A stretch of 64,000 nt of DNA from Nitrospira sp. Its GTDB lineage: Bacteria > Nitrospirota > Nitrospiria > Nitrospirales > Nitrospiraceae. Position numbers and translations under genes: made by a program. The stretch is from positions 445,583-509,582 of the forward strand of contig SWDG01000027.1 in the NCBI GenBank assembly GCA_005116965.1, read 5' to 3'. The notes below the pieces were generated by a model, which was not told the DNA's origin, made no database searches, and was given only the letters and a program-made list of their open reading frames with translations. Each line of letters opens with the position of its first letter. Position 1 is the stretch's first letter. Shown in pieces: positions 26,267 through 35,634 of the stretch.

Positions 26267-27376
26267 TTACGCTGTTCGTACCTTTGCCGCGTTAGGGTCA
26301 TCCATATACATGCGGACCAGTACACTTGCACGAGCGGGCTGTCTCGGCTCAATTGAAGAAGACTGAACCTCGGAGTTCACGGGCATAGAAGCCTGAGAAT
26401 CTTGGGGGAATACCGGATTTGATAGCAAGACTCTTCTCTGCTTCTCTTCTGGTTGCGTCGTCTGCTCTTGGCTTCTGCTGACAGACGCCGCAACTAACTG
26501 TTCAACGGCAGCGGAAACAGCCAACAGACTTTTGGCGGCCAAAGACTCGGGAGCAGCTTCAATAACCGGTAGGAACTTCCGAACCGCCTGACTCACAGCT
26601 GGGTCGTCGGGAATCTCACCGAGCAGTGTCAGGTCACCGCCGACGTATTGATGGAGAATCTTACGGAGATACAGGACGTTGACCTGAGAACTGTCGGATG
26701 CACGATTGATGATGAGCCCTGGCCGAAACGATTGTAATGCAGCAGCCGCCACATCGCGTCCCTCCATATCTGTGGCACCCGCGACGTCCATGACCTCCTC
26801 CACACTTGTGAAGTCTCGGTTGGAGAGCACCTCCGACATCGGGCTACGTGCAAGAAAACAGGCCAATACGCGGCGGATCGCGGCTAACTTAATGAATCGG
26901 TAGAGATCAAGCACTGACGTCGGCTCGGGAGTCGCCACAGCCAAATGGATATCAGCCATCAGAAAAAAATCGAGGGCGTGGAGGTTGGTGCCGGCGCCGA
27001 TATCGATGACTACGATGTCGGTGTCAAGCTGCCGAAACTGTTTCATGAGCCGCTTCTTACGGGCATAGGCCATGTTGGCCGTCGCCAACGTTTCGCCTGT
27101 ACCGGCAATGAGACGGAGGTTCGAATGAACGGTGATGGGAATGGCGACATCGTCCAACCGGTTGACTCGTTTGTTCAGAAAATCCGTCAAGGTCACCGCC
27201 GGATTCAATTCTCCGAACATGATATGGGCATCAGCCCCACCCACATCGAGATCGGCGAGGATGACGTGTCGTCCGCTTTTCGCAAGCGCTAACGCAAGGT
27301 TCGCCGAGACGACACTCTTACCTACTCCGCCTTTGCCGGATGCTACTGAGATGAGAGTTGCCATGGTGTCTGCCAT
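26267..27376 (-). CDS. MinD/FlhG-like P-loop ATPase
   Basis: 369 residues of the SIMIBI MinD/ParA class. The deviant Walker A SGKGGVGKS (residues 13-21), switch I DLDVGGADAH and Walker B IVVIDIGAG are intact. The middle (PEPTSVLDLYRFIKLAAIRR) matches FlhG/YlxH-type regulators of polar organelles. A C-terminal tail of about 80 residues rich in Gln, Ser and Pro is disordered, and a typical MinD amphipathic membrane helix is not evident. It may position or count pili or flagella, but no flagellar gene is in the window. Divergent from pyk. Confidence 0.85.
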   Translation of the reverse strand: MADTMATLISVASGKGGVGKSVVSANLALALAKSGRHVILADLDVGGADAHIMFGELNPAVTLTDFLNKRVNRLDDVAIPITVHSNLRLIAGTGETLATANMAYARKKRLMKQFRQLDTDIVVIDIGAGTNLHALDFFLMADIHLAVATPEPTSVLDLYRFIKLAAIRRVLACFLARSPMSEVLSNRDFTSVEEVMDVAGATDMEGRDVAAAALQSFRPGLIINRASDSSQVNVLYLRKILHQYVGGDLTLLGEIPDDPAVSQAVRKFLPVIEAAPESLAAKSLLAVSAAVEQLVAASVSRSQEQTTQPEEKQRRVLLSNPVFPQDSQASMPVNSEVQSSSIEPRQPARASVLVRMYMDDPNAAKVRTA

Positions 27377-27589
27377 TTCGTTCGTAGGAGAGGTGCATCG
27401 GAGTCTCGCGTCTGTGGAACGAAAGACTCATCTACTGAAGTTATTGTACGGGTTGGCGGGAAAAACAAAAGAAAAATACAGGATTTTAAATGGACGATCC
27501 TCGGCGCAGCTGACACCGATCCACCCAATGCATATGTGGTATCATGTGCCTACTGTACGGAGCCTGAGAGAGGCGTTGTCATAGCGATC

Positions 27590-29038
27590 ATGCGCAAAGC
27601 GAAGATTGTCTGCACTATCGGGCCGGCGAGCTGTTCACCGGCCATGCTCAGCCGATTGATTGAAAGCGGCATGGATGCTGCTCGGCTGAATTTCTCTCAT
27701 GGTACTCATGAATCTCATGCAACCGCCATCACCGCCATCCGAGACGCAGCCGCACGACGCGGAGCAGCGGTAGCGATTATCCAGGATTTGCAAGGCCCCA
27801 GAATTCGCGTGGGCCTGTTGCCGAAGGAAGGCATTGAAGTCCGCACCGGCCAGGTGGTGCGGTTGCGGACATCAGCTCAATCGACGGAACTGCGTGATAC
27901 CCACACCTCTATTCCCGCCCCTCTTCCCGAGATCCCCGTCACCTATGCGTCGCTCACCCGCGATCTTCATGTAGGATCACGCGTGCTCATCAATGATGGC
28001 CTCATCGAGCTACAAGCCGTTCGCATTGCAGACAATCTGATCGACTGTTCCGTCCTGACCGGGGGCACAATCACCTCACACAAAGGGATCAACCTGCCTG
28101 GAACAGCCGTCAGTGCTCCTACCTTGACTGAGAAGGATCAGGAAGACATTCGCTTCGGCGTCGAGCATGGCGTGGATTATATCGCCCTCTCCTTTGTGCG
28201 AGGACCACAGGACATTGACGCGGCACGGGCTGTCTTGGCCGAGCATGGAAGTACGATCCCACTCATCGCCAAAATCGAACGGGCTGAAGCCGTGACGACC
28301 TTAGACGAAATCTTGGAACGAGCGGACGGGGTGATGATCGCCCGTGGGGACCTGGGTGTCGAGATGGGGCCTGAAGCGGTGCCAGTTCTGCAGAAGCGGA
28401 TTATTCTAGAAGGCAACCGGCGGCGGCGCATTGTCATCACTGCCACTCAGATGCTGGAATCAATGACACAGGCCCTGCGCCCGACAAGAGCGGAGGCTTC
28501 CGATGTTGCGAACGCTATCTTCGACGGGAGCGACGCCTTGATGCTCTCGGCCGAAACAGCGGTCGGTGCTCATCCTACCGAGACCGTTGAAGTCATGGAT
28601 CGCATCATTCGCGCGGCAGAAGAGGGCACCGAACCTGGCATACTGCGCAAGCGGCAAGCCGACCTGGACAATCTTTCCATACCAGAAGCCATCTGCGCTG
28701 CGGCCTCTTCTGCAGCCAGGGGAATCGATGCACGTGCCATCGTAGCGTTCAGCGAGCGAGGTGCCACAGCTCGGCTGGTTTCGAAGCAACGCCCGACCGC
28801 ACCGATTCTGGCCCTGACTCCTCATGAGGCGGTCAGACAGCGGATGGCACTCTATTGGGGCGTCCGTTCATTCACCATGCCGCAAGTTGAGCAGACAGAT
28901 GCGCGGATCAAGGAAGCCGAACGCGTGCTCAAGACGGAGGGGTTGGTCACAGTCGGCGACAGGCTCGTCATCGTCTCCGGCACGCTTGCGGCGCAACCGG
29001 GCAGAACCAATCTGCTCAAACTGCATGAAGTCGGCTAA
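27590..29038 (+). CDS. pyk: Pyruvate kinase
   Basis: Last step of glycolysis, phosphoenolpyruvate plus ADP to pyruvate plus ATP. 482 residues. N-terminal MRKAKIVCTIGPASCSP fixes the start at ATG 27590. Barrel and B domains contain MDAARLNFSHGTH, the catalytic region PLIAKIERAEAV, MIARGDLGVEMG and ATQMLESM; the C-terminal allosteric domain runs from about residue 360 (AICAAASSAARGIDA). Length and motifs are normal. It stands alone, divergent from the MinD-like gene. Confidence 0.96.
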   Translation: MRKAKIVCTIGPASCSPAMLSRLIESGMDAARLNFSHGTHESHATAITAIRDAAARRGAAVAIIQDLQGPRIRVGLLPKEGIEVRTGQVVRLRTSAQSTELRDTHTSIPAPLPEIPVTYASLTRDLHVGSRVLINDGLIELQAVRIADNLIDCSVLTGGTITSHKGINLPGTAVSAPTLTEKDQEDIRFGVEHGVDYIALSFVRGPQDIDAARAVLAEHGSTIPLIAKIERAEAVTTLDEILERADGVMIARGDLGVEMGPEAVPVLQKRIILEGNRRRRIVITATQMLESMTQALRPTRAEASDVANAIFDGSDALMLSAETAVGAHPTETVEVMDRIIRAAEEGTEPGILRKRQADLDNLSIPEAICAAASSAARGIDARAIVAFSERGATARLVSKQRPTAPILALTPHEAVRQRMALYWGVRSFTMPQVEQTDARIKEAERVLKTEGLVTVGDRLVIVSGTLAAQPGRTNLLKLHEVG

Positions 29039-29189
29039 CTCCACTCTCCACCCGATTTGCATCACCATACGACTTTCCCCTCCCCACATTCTTCTCTGAA
29101 TGATCTTTTCTCACGGGAGACCAAGAGAGATCCCGTTCTCTTCATACACCTCGGGTGATACAATGATGTTGGAACGGGAGGGCACAGAA

Positions 29190-29609
29190 ATGCTGACGTC
29201 TCGTCGATTTGTCTGGCTCCTGCCTATATTCCTAATTCTCAACTCGACGCCTCTCTATGCTCACTGGGTGGCTATTGACGCTCAGTATCAGTCGCATCCA
29301 TTGCAAACGGTATACGTCGATGCTGCTACCATACACAGAGAAGACAATCTGGTGACCATTTCCGCGTTGATCGACTGGAAGTGGATGCAGGGCAACAGAT
29401 CCCCTACTCGATTTTATTCCACCAAGATGACCAAGCAATTCGATTGTGCGGAAAAACGCGTTCGAACTCTTGCCGCCACGGACTTCTACGGCCACATGGG
29501 GACAGGCGAGGTGATTGGTGGTGGACACACCAGCGACGGCCACTGGATCGCTATTGAACCAACAAGTCTGAATCAAGGCGTGTGGGAGGCGGCGTGCAGG
29601 AAGAGATAG
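29190..29609 (+). CDS. Small secreted protein, surface-adhesin E-like
   Basis: 139 residues from ATG 29190, preceded by GGGAGG at 8-9 bases. Signal peptide WLLPIFLILNSTPLYA, then a compact domain: VYVDAATIHREDNLVTISAL, KQFDCAEKRVRTL and MGTGEVIGG, the pattern of the surface-adhesin E-like family (first seen in Haemophilus protein E). Two conserved cysteines (FDC and AAC) could form a disulfide. Function here is unknown. It ends 92 bases before the insertion sequence. Confidence 0.72.
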   Translation: MLTSRRFVWLLPIFLILNSTPLYAHWVAIDAQYQSHPLQTVYVDAATIHREDNLVTISALIDWKWMQGNRSPTRFYSTKMTKQFDCAEKRVRTLAATDFYGHMGTGEVIGGGHTSDGHWIAIEPTSLNQGVWEAACRKR

Positions 29610-29701
29610 TAATGTCTACACTGCTTCTACCCTGCCTCTTAAATCCACTACCCACATATCACACATGGTGCTTCAGTAAATAAGAGCCTTCTCAAACCTA
29701 G

Positions 29702-29721
29702 GGAAGGTCTGATTTATTCCC
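29702..29721 (+). repeat. IS left terminal inverted repeat
   Basis: Begins GGAAGGTCTGATTTATTCCC; 17 of 20 bases match the reverse complement of the right end. Preceded directly by the CTAG duplication. Confidence 0.9.
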
Positions 29722-29770
29722 CTCTCCTGATGTGCAATGAGAAACGCAGCACTGAACGGGAAGCGTACCC

Positions 29771-30727
29771 ATGCAGCAACAGACCTTTGCCGAGGTCACG
29801 TTCGAACCATATCGTAAGCCTACCCGCCGGGAACGGTTTCTCGACGAGATGCACCGCGTTGTACCATGGGCGGGATTAGTGGCCGTGATCGAGCCGGTCT
29901 ATCCCAAGGCCGACGGGCCGGGGCGTCCACCGGTCGGGATCGAACGGATGCTGCGCCTCCATTGCCTGCAACAGTGGTTCAACCTATCGGACCCAGCCGT
30001 GGAAGAAGCGTTGTACGACTCGCGGGCCATGCGGCAGTTCGTGGGGATTGATCTGGGCCGCGAGCCCGTGCCCGATGCGACCACGATCTGCAAATTTCGA
30101 CATCTGTTGGAAACGCACCAGTTGGGCCAGCAACTCTTTGCACGAATCGGGGAGTATCTGACGACGCAGGGGCTGCAGGTGAGCCGAGGCACCATCGTGG
30201 ATGCGACCATCATCAGTGCGCCCAGTTCGACGAAGAACCGGACCAAGGAGCGGGATCCCGAGATGCATCAGACCAAGAAGGGCAACCAGTGGTACTTCGG
30301 CATGAAGGCGCATATTGGGGTGGATAGCCAGACCAAGCTGATTCATTCGGTCGCAGCCACGGCGGCGAATGTGCATGACAGCCACGTGTTGCCGGAGTTG
30401 CTGCATGGTCAAGAAACGCGGGTGTGGGGCGACTCGGCGTATAGTGGGCAACGTGACATCATCCGGCAGCACGCCCCCAAGGCGAAGAGTTTCATCCAGG
30501 CGAAAGCCCATCGGCATCGGCCACTGAGTGAGGAGGAGCGGACCCGGAATCGTACGAAGTCGAAGGTCCGGGCGAAGGTTGAACATGCGTTCTTGGTGAT
30601 CAAGCGGATCTTCGGGTGGGCCACAGTCCGGTACCGAGGGCTGGCGAAGAACACCCACTGGCTCCAGATCAGCTGCGGGTTAGCGAATCTCTATGTGGCG
30701 CGGCGGCGGCTATTGGCGGGAGTCTAG
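29771..30727 (+). CDS. IS5-family transposase
   Basis: 318-residue DDE transposase. The N-terminal helical DNA-binding part is followed by the catalytic core: first Asp in GTIVDATII, second Asp in VWGDSAYSG, and Glu in the KVEHAFLVIKRIFG signature that defines IS5-group elements (Y-1-R-3-D-6-E-6-K-like region is largely preserved). The frame is intact with no programmed frameshift, so the element may still be mobile. ATG 29771 lies 69 bases inside the left end. Confidence 0.95.
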   Translation: MQQQTFAEVTFEPYRKPTRRERFLDEMHRVVPWAGLVAVIEPVYPKADGPGRPPVGIERMLRLHCLQQWFNLSDPAVEEALYDSRAMRQFVGIDLGREPVPDATTICKFRHLLETHQLGQQLFARIGEYLTTQGLQVSRGTIVDATIISAPSSTKNRTKERDPEMHQTKKGNQWYFGMKAHIGVDSQTKLIHSVAATAANVHDSHVLPELLHGQETRVWGDSAYSGQRDIIRQHAPKAKSFIQAKAHRHRPLSEEERTRNRTKSKVRAKVEHAFLVIKRIFGWATVRYRGLAKNTHWLQISCGLANLYVARRRLLAGV

Positions 30728-30859
30728 CGGAAGTGTGTGCGAACAAGGTTCCGGGCGGTCCGCTGGCGACCGATTCCCACGATCAACGACTCCGGGCCAG
30801 CGAGTTTCCAGCTGAGTACCCGTATTGATCCAGTCAAAAACAGAGAGCTTCGTGTAAAC

Positions 30860-30879
30860 GTGAATTAATCAGACGTTCC
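30860..30879 (-). repeat. IS right terminal inverted repeat
   Basis: On the minus strand begins GGAACGTCTGATTAATTCAC, matching the left end at 17 of 20 positions. Followed directly by CTAG. Confidence 0.9.
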
Positions 30880-30937
30880 CTAGCAGGAGATGAAGGTTGA
30901 GCTATGCAGCGCACGGTACCTTACGGGGAAAAGCAAA

Positions 30938-31972
30938 CTACTTGGGCTGAAACTGTGACGCGAGGTCGCCTGGCTTAAAGACACCCCGTTCGGTGATGAT
31001 GCCCGTGATCAGTTCAGCCGGCGTGACATCGAAGGCAGGATTGTAGACGGCCACACCTTTGGGTGCGATGGGGTGGCTGCCATGGATACTCGTCACTTCT
31101 GATGGATTTCGCTGCTCAATTGGAATCTGATCACCGGACTTCGTATTGAGATCGATGGTGGAATAGGGAGCCGCGACGTAGAAGGGAATGTTGTGCGCCT
31201 TCGCCAAGACTGCTACCGAATAAGTACCAATCTTGTTGGCCACATCTCCATTCGCAGCAATTCGATCGGCGCCGACGACGCAGAGATGAATCTTTCCTTG
31301 CCTCATGAGTGAGCCAGCCATATTGTCGGTAATCAACGTGACAGGAATGTGATCCTGCATCAGTTCCCATGCTGTGAGGCGAGATCCTTGAAGTACTGGA
31401 CGAGTTTCATCTGCAATCACATTGATTTTCTTGCCTTGTTCACACGCAGCGCGAATGACACCGAGTGCTGTTCCATAGCCTGCCGTCGCGAGTGAACCGG
31501 CATTGCAGTGCGTCAAAACCGTCTGTCCATCACGGATCAGCTCCGCCCCATGGCGCCCCATGGTTTTACAGAGCGTAATGTCTTCTTCAAGTATTGCTTG
31601 AGATTCTAGAGTAAGGACTTGCTTGATCGTCGAGACTGGCTGATCTCGTACCAACTCCAGCTTCCGCCTCATTCGTTCAAGAGCCCAGAAAAGATTGACC
31701 GCCGTCGGCCTGGTCGCGGCCAGGTCGTCACAGATTGTGAAGACTGCCTGTGCAAAGGATGGGTAGTCAGTCGCAGAGATGGCTTGTGCGCCCAAGGCGA
31801 CACCCATCGCTGCCGTCACGCCGATGGCCGGCGCTCCGCGAACTTTCAACGTGCGAATCGCGTCCGCAACGGCCTTGTAGTCCCGACAGTCGATGAACTC
31901 CACTGCTCCTGGAAGTCGGCTTTGATTGAGCAGCCGGACAGCTCCATCCTTCCATTCAACGGTTGGCACCAT
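30938..31972 (-). CDS. mtnA: Methylthioribose-1-phosphate isomerase
   Basis: Converts 5-methylthioribose-1-phosphate to methylthioribulose-1-phosphate in methionine salvage. 344 residues of the eIF2B-like family with [15 protein letters not shown], the catalytic Cys region [13 protein letters not shown], and the Asp-containing [23 protein letters not shown] 31972 is set by homology; the open frame extends upstream into the WecA-like gene. It is the last gene of the long minus-strand run, 41 bases after its neighbour, and is probably a co-transcribed passenger. No other mtn gene is nearby. Confidence 0.95.
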   Translation of the reverse strand: MVPTVEWKDGAVRLLNQSRLPGAVEFIDCRDYKAVADAIRTLKVRGAPAIGVTAAMGVALGAQAISATDYPSFAQAVFTICDDLAATRPTAVNLFWALERMRRKLELVRDQPVSTIKQVLTLESQAILEEDITLCKTMGRHGAELIRDGQTVLTHCNAGSLATAGYGTALGVIRAACEQGKKINVIADETRPVLQGSRLTAWELMQDHIPVTLITDNMAGSLMRQGKIHLCVVGADRIAANGDVANKIGTYSVAVLAKAHNIPFYVAAPYSTIDLNTKSGDQIPIEQRNPSEVTSIHGSHPIAPKGVAVYNPAFDVTPAELITGIITERGVFKPGDLASQFQPK

Positions 31973-32013
31973 GGAGGATTCTTGTAACGGGAATGGAGCA
32001 GGAGTGCAAGTCC

Positions 32014-33186
32014 CTATCGACGGCGACCACTGATTTCCAAGACGGTAATCATCGCGGCAATCAAGCCGGCCTGAATCAAGAGCAGCACAGCCTCCGTCGT
32101 ACCGGCATGGCGGAGCGCCAGTGCGGCCAGCCCAAGACAGATGGTGAAGAAACAAATCATGGCCACACTGGCCTGACGGGAACCGAGCGCTCGCTCCAGG
32201 CGGTGATGGAGATGGTCCTTACCCACGTAGTCCAACCATTCCTTCACGGATTTGACCTTTCCCGTAATGACCCGTTCCACGGTAATGTGAATCATGTCAT
32301 AGATGAGGACTCCAAAAATCAGCAACGGATTGCTGAATGACACAATTGGGCTGGAATCGGCCCAGTTACCTTTGACGGCCAAACAAGCTAACGTAAATCC
32401 AATGAAGGTTGATCCACCGTCACCTAAGAAAATGACGGCAGGCCTAGTCCCACGAAAATTGTACGGGAGAAACCCCAGGCCGGCTCCTATCATGGCAATC
32501 GCGAGCCAGCCCAGACCCGCTTGATTCGTTTCGAACGCGACGACGCCCATGAACCCGGCCATAAGCACGGCCAGCCCGGTGGCCAATCCATCCATGCCAT
32601 CGAAAAAATTGAACGCGTTCGTAATCCCGACGATCCAGAAGAGCGTCAGAACAATGTTGGCCATATCTCCAAGTGGTCCTGGAGGGAAAAGTGTCAAAAT
32701 CTTTCCCGACGCAATGACGATGCCCGCCGCCAGCAATTGCCCCAACAGTTTGACCGAGGCCGGGAGCTCCCGAATGTCATCGATGACGCCGATGATCAAC
32801 AGAAGAGAGCCGGCCACAAGAATGGCCACCATCCAATCAGGCACGATCGAGTTCAGCAGCACGGAACCAATAAATCCGCCGTACAGTGCAAGACCACCTA
32901 GCCGTGGGGTGGGGATGATGTGAATCTTTCGATCGGCAGGTGCATCGACAAGGTTCCATCGATGACTAATACGGACCATCAACGGGGTTAAAGCTCCGGT
33001 CCCGAGAAACGCAAACAGAAAGACGTAGAGCCATCGCAGGCCTTCAAGCTGAAAGAGTTCTCGAACGGAAGGAATCGCCAGCGCCAGGGCTCCCAGTGCC
33101 GCGCCTGAGACCAACGGCGTGATCCAACGCCAGGTCGTGGTGGTAAATGGAGTTGCCAGTTGCGTCTCAATCGTTTTCACGGCCAC
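32014..33186 (-). CDS. WecA/MraY-family undecaprenyl-phosphate sugar-1-phosphate transferase
   Basis: Polytopic membrane enzyme, 390 residues and about 11 helices, that loads the first sugar phosphate (commonly GlcNAc-1-P) onto undecaprenyl phosphate to begin a glycan. Family motifs: [24 protein letters not shown], the catalytic [28 protein letters not shown] and the cytoplasmic KDHLHHRL loop typical of WecA-type rather than MraY enzymes. The GTG start at 33186 overlaps the upstream aminotransferase by ten bases. This is the likely initiating enzyme for the polysaccharide made by the genes upstream. Confidence 0.92.
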   Translation of the reverse strand: MAVKTIETQLATPFTTTTWRWITPLVSGAALGALALAIPSVRELFQLEGLRWLYVFLFAFLGTGALTPLMVRISHRWNLVDAPADRKIHIIPTPRLGGLALYGGFIGSVLLNSIVPDWMVAILVAGSLLLIIGVIDDIRELPASVKLLGQLLAAGIVIASGKILTLFPPGPLGDMANIVLTLFWIVGITNAFNFFDGMDGLATGLAVLMAGFMGVVAFETNQAGLGWLAIAMIGAGLGFLPYNFRGTRPAVIFLGDGGSTFIGFTLACLAVKGNWADSSPIVSFSNPLLIFGVLIYDMIHITVERVITGKVKSVKEWLDYVGKDHLHHRLERALGSRQASVAMICFFTICLGLAALALRHAGTTEAVLLLIQAGLIAAMITVLEISGRRR

Positions 33187-34241
33187 TCCGATCGCAATGC
33201 CACCTGGATGTGCGCCACTTCTTCATCCGTCAGCGATGGGAACAGCGGAATCGAGAGTGTGGTCCGCTCGGCTTCGTCAGTGGAAGGAAAACCGTCCAAG
33301 TCAAGGTATCGGTGAAGCGAGCGGAACACCGGTTTTCGACAATGGACACCGCGAGCTTCAAATCGGGCGATCACTTCACTCAACCCATCTGTAGCTCCGG
33401 CACAATTCGGCAGGCGCACCACAAATCGATAGTAAGCATGCGTGCGACCGGCGGGAACGATCGGCTGAACGAGTGCTGCGCCGCTCAGTCTCGCACGATA
33501 CTCCTCCGCGAGTGAGCTTCGGCGCTCGATGAACGCAGCAAGACGTCCCAGTTGCGCAAGACCGATGGCGGCCTGAAGATCCGTTATCTTCACATTGGTG
33601 GCCGATGGATGGAGCGACGGCGTTTCGTCGTATTCCCTCAGTCTGCGTGCCTTCTCCAGCAAGGTTTCGTCACGCGACAGCAACATCCCGCCCTCGCCGG
33701 CGCAGAGTAATTTCGTTGCGTAAAACGAACAGATCGTCACGAGACCGATCGACCCGACGGGTCTTCCCTGCTCTAGCGCCCCAAGCGTTTGTGCGCAATC
33801 TTCAATGATCGGAATACCCAAATGCTCAAGCGCCGTCAGATCGGCTGGAAGACCGAAGAGATGTGGTACGATGAGGGCCTTGGTCCTTGACGTCCTGGCC
33901 TCCTGCGCGGCTGAGGGATCCATGTTAAAACTGGCGAGATCGATATCGACTACCCTCGGGATTGCCCCAACACGCTGGATTGCCAACAGCGGAGCTGCAC
34001 AGACATAGCTCGGAAGGATGACCTCATCGCCTGACCCGATTCCCATTGCACGGAGGGCGACTTCAAGGGCTACCGTTCCCGAGGTGACCGCCACGCCACC
34101 GCGCAGGCCGAAGTATGCGGCCATCCCTCGTTCAAACTGCTCGACCTGACCGCCTTGAGCCAGCTGACGGGATTGCAGAACCCCGACGGCTGCACGAATG
34201 TCCTCCGCTTCGATTGAGGGTCGTGAGTGAGGAATGATCAT
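33177..34241 (-). CDS. DegT/DnrJ/EryC1/StrS sugar aminotransferase
   Basis: PLP enzyme, 354 residues, that aminates a keto nucleotide sugar. N-terminal HSRPSIEAEDI, VTSGTVALEVALRAMG, EDCAQTLGA and the Schiff-base lysine in FYATKLLCAGEGG are visible. The order DegT - PIG-L - WbqC reading against transcription suggests that an amino sugar is made and then modified for the polysaccharide. No matching dehydratase or acyltransferase is in the window, so the keto-sugar must be made elsewhere or the substrate differs. Confidence 0.9.
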   Translation of the reverse strand: MIIPHSRPSIEAEDIRAAVGVLQSRQLAQGGQVEQFERGMAAYFGLRGGVAVTSGTVALEVALRAMGIGSGDEVILPSYVCAAPLLAIQRVGAIPRVVDIDLASFNMDPSAAQEARTSRTKALIVPHLFGLPADLTALEHLGIPIIEDCAQTLGALEQGRPVGSIGLVTICSFYATKLLCAGEGGMLLSRDETLLEKARRLREYDETPSLHPSATNVKITDLQAAIGLAQLGRLAAFIERRSSLAEEYRARLSGAALVQPIVPAGRTHAYYRFVVRLPNCAGATDGLSEVIARFEARGVHCRKPVFRSLHRYLDLDGFPSTDEAERTTLSIPLFPSLTDEEVAHIQVALRSEWP

Positions 34242-34252
34242 CGCCGCTAAGG

Positions 34253-34900
34253 CTACATCCCGATGTTAATAAACAACCGCAATGGAAGAAACCCTTCTGC
34301 CGTTCTCACGCGGCCTTGGATGCCGCGAAAATGCGCCGACGACCTAACCAGATCCGCGATGCTGATCCCTTCGATGTTGGTCTTCCTGACTTGCGAAGCA
34401 TGAGCTTCTAATGCCTGGATCTTGCGATCCAAGGCCTGCTGAATATCGACAAACACCGTCGGCGCAAAGTTCTGTGTGGTTGGTCCTTCGTAAAACAGCA
34501 CATTTTTCGTATATCGCGTAGCCGTAATTGTGCTCATCGCCAAATGTCGGTGATCTTGATGGGTATCATCATGGTAGTGAACAAAGATAAAATGCGGCTC
34601 GATCTTTTGCACGATCCCCTCGACAGTTTGGATCAGATCTCGAGCCAGGGGAACTTCCGTGTCCTGGTACCCTCCCCAGAACACTTCTTCGGCTTGGAGA
34701 AGTTCGGCCGACCGTTCTTGTTCTTTCTTGCGAACTGACACATTGCCGCCTGCCCCACCTTGTGTCATGACCATGAGAAAAATGCGGTGGCCATTCTCCG
34801 CATACTTGATCAATGTTCCGCCACACCCTACCTCGATATCGTCAGGATGGGCGCCCAGGGCAAGAATGCGCATCGGTTCTTTGGCGGCAGCACTCCTCAT
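34253..34900 (-). CDS. PIG-L/LmbE-family deacetylase
   Basis: 215-residue zinc-dependent N-deacetylase of the PIG-L family, which acts on GlcNAc-containing substrates. The zinc motif AHPDDIEVGCGGTL is near residue 17, and HxDTHQDHR (about 115-120) supplies the third ligand and catalytic residues. TAGGAGA lies eight bases before ATG 34900. It lies between WbqC and DegT genes with gaps of about 11 bases each, pointing to a role in sugar modification in the glycan pathway. Confidence 0.9.
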   Translation of the reverse strand: MRSAAAKEPMRILALGAHPDDIEVGCGGTLIKYAENGHRIFLMVMTQGGAGGNVSVRKKEQERSAELLQAEEVFWGGYQDTEVPLARDLIQTVEGIVQKIEPHFIFVHYHDDTHQDHRHLAMSTITATRYTKNVLFYEGPTTQNFAPTVFVDIQQALDRKIQALEAHASQVRKTNIEGISIADLVRSSAHFRGIQGRVRTAEGFLPLRLFINIGM

Positions 34901-34911
34901 ACCTGATTCTC

Positions 34912-35619
34912 CTACACGCTCGTCATCGAATGATTCATCGGCCGCGTTTGACGCAGGATCGTGAGTGCGTCGGGCCCTTCCATCAACAAGAGATCAAGGG
35001 CGGATAGATTCGGCTCAAACGGCTCGTACACCTGGCGATAGATCGGGTGCTGGAACAGCTGTATATCCAGCCGAACACCCGAGGATTCGAATCGCGGCTT
35101 ATCCATGTAATGCTCAGCACCTGGCCCGGCAAGATACTCCGTAGCGCCGGCCGCCTGACAGAGGTCGATCAATCGGTCCGTCGGCTCGGCGCGAGCCGCA
35201 TAGTTGGAAGCGTGATGGACCGGCGTGGTAATTCCAAAAGCCTCGAGCAACCATTGCACGGTCGCTTTGTTGAGATCGCTCAACTTATTCCAGGGTGCCG
35301 AGTAGATCTCATGCAACTGGGCAAGATATCGGTTGCGATACGGTGCCCGTGCATAATGCATGTCCAGCGCACGGAGGTGCTGAGCTTTCCAGGTGACAGT
35401 TGGATTCATTAGGACCTCATCGATCCGTTGCCCGAAATGTTGCAGGACCGGAACCGTCAACCACTGCCATCCCTTCGCAGTCCGAATGCGATTACGATTC
35501 TGCCATTCGTTTTTCTTGAACTGGACGGTATCCAACATGATGAAGAGGTCCGCTTGGTCTATTTTGTCGAGATACCCAAGCCACGGCATGAATTGCGGTT
35601 GGTGAATAGTCACGCGCAT
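34912..35619 (-). CDS. WbqC-family protein
   Basis: 235 residues, beginning MRVTIHQPQFMPWLGYLDK and containing DTVQFKKNEWQNRNRI and a C-terminal SALDLLLMEG, all characteristic of the WbqC-like family found in O-antigen and capsule loci. The biochemical activity of the family is not established; it is often beside DegT-type enzymes and may help in amino-sugar modification. Co-directional with neighbours on both sides at short spacing. Confidence 0.88.
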   Translation of the reverse strand: MRVTIHQPQFMPWLGYLDKIDQADLFIMLDTVQFKKNEWQNRNRIRTAKGWQWLTVPVLQHFGQRIDEVLMNPTVTWKAQHLRALDMHYARAPYRNRYLAQLHEIYSAPWNKLSDLNKATVQWLLEAFGITTPVHHASNYAARAEPTDRLIDLCQAAGATEYLAGPGAEHYMDKPRFESSGVRLDIQLFQHPIYRQVYEPFEPNLSALDLLLMEGPDALTILRQTRPMNHSMTSV

Positions 35620-35634
35620 GCTGTACCCAGTCGT

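Larger units (their letters stand above)
29702..30879 (+). mobile_element. Complete IS5-family insertion sequence
   Basis: A 1178-base element with one transposase gene, terminal inverted repeats identical at 17 of 20 positions, and a perfect 4-base target duplication CTAG (29698-29701 and 30880-30883). CTAG fits the YTAR target preference of the IS5 group. Intact ends, duplication and open frame all indicate a recent insertion. It sits between the end of the adhesin-E-like gene and the 3' end of mtnA and disrupts no recognised gene. Confidence 0.93.

Noticed and set aside
26032..26352. 106-codon minus-strand frame after the MinD-like gene
   Set aside because: Overlaps the end of that gene in another frame, with no ribosome site or recognisable motif.
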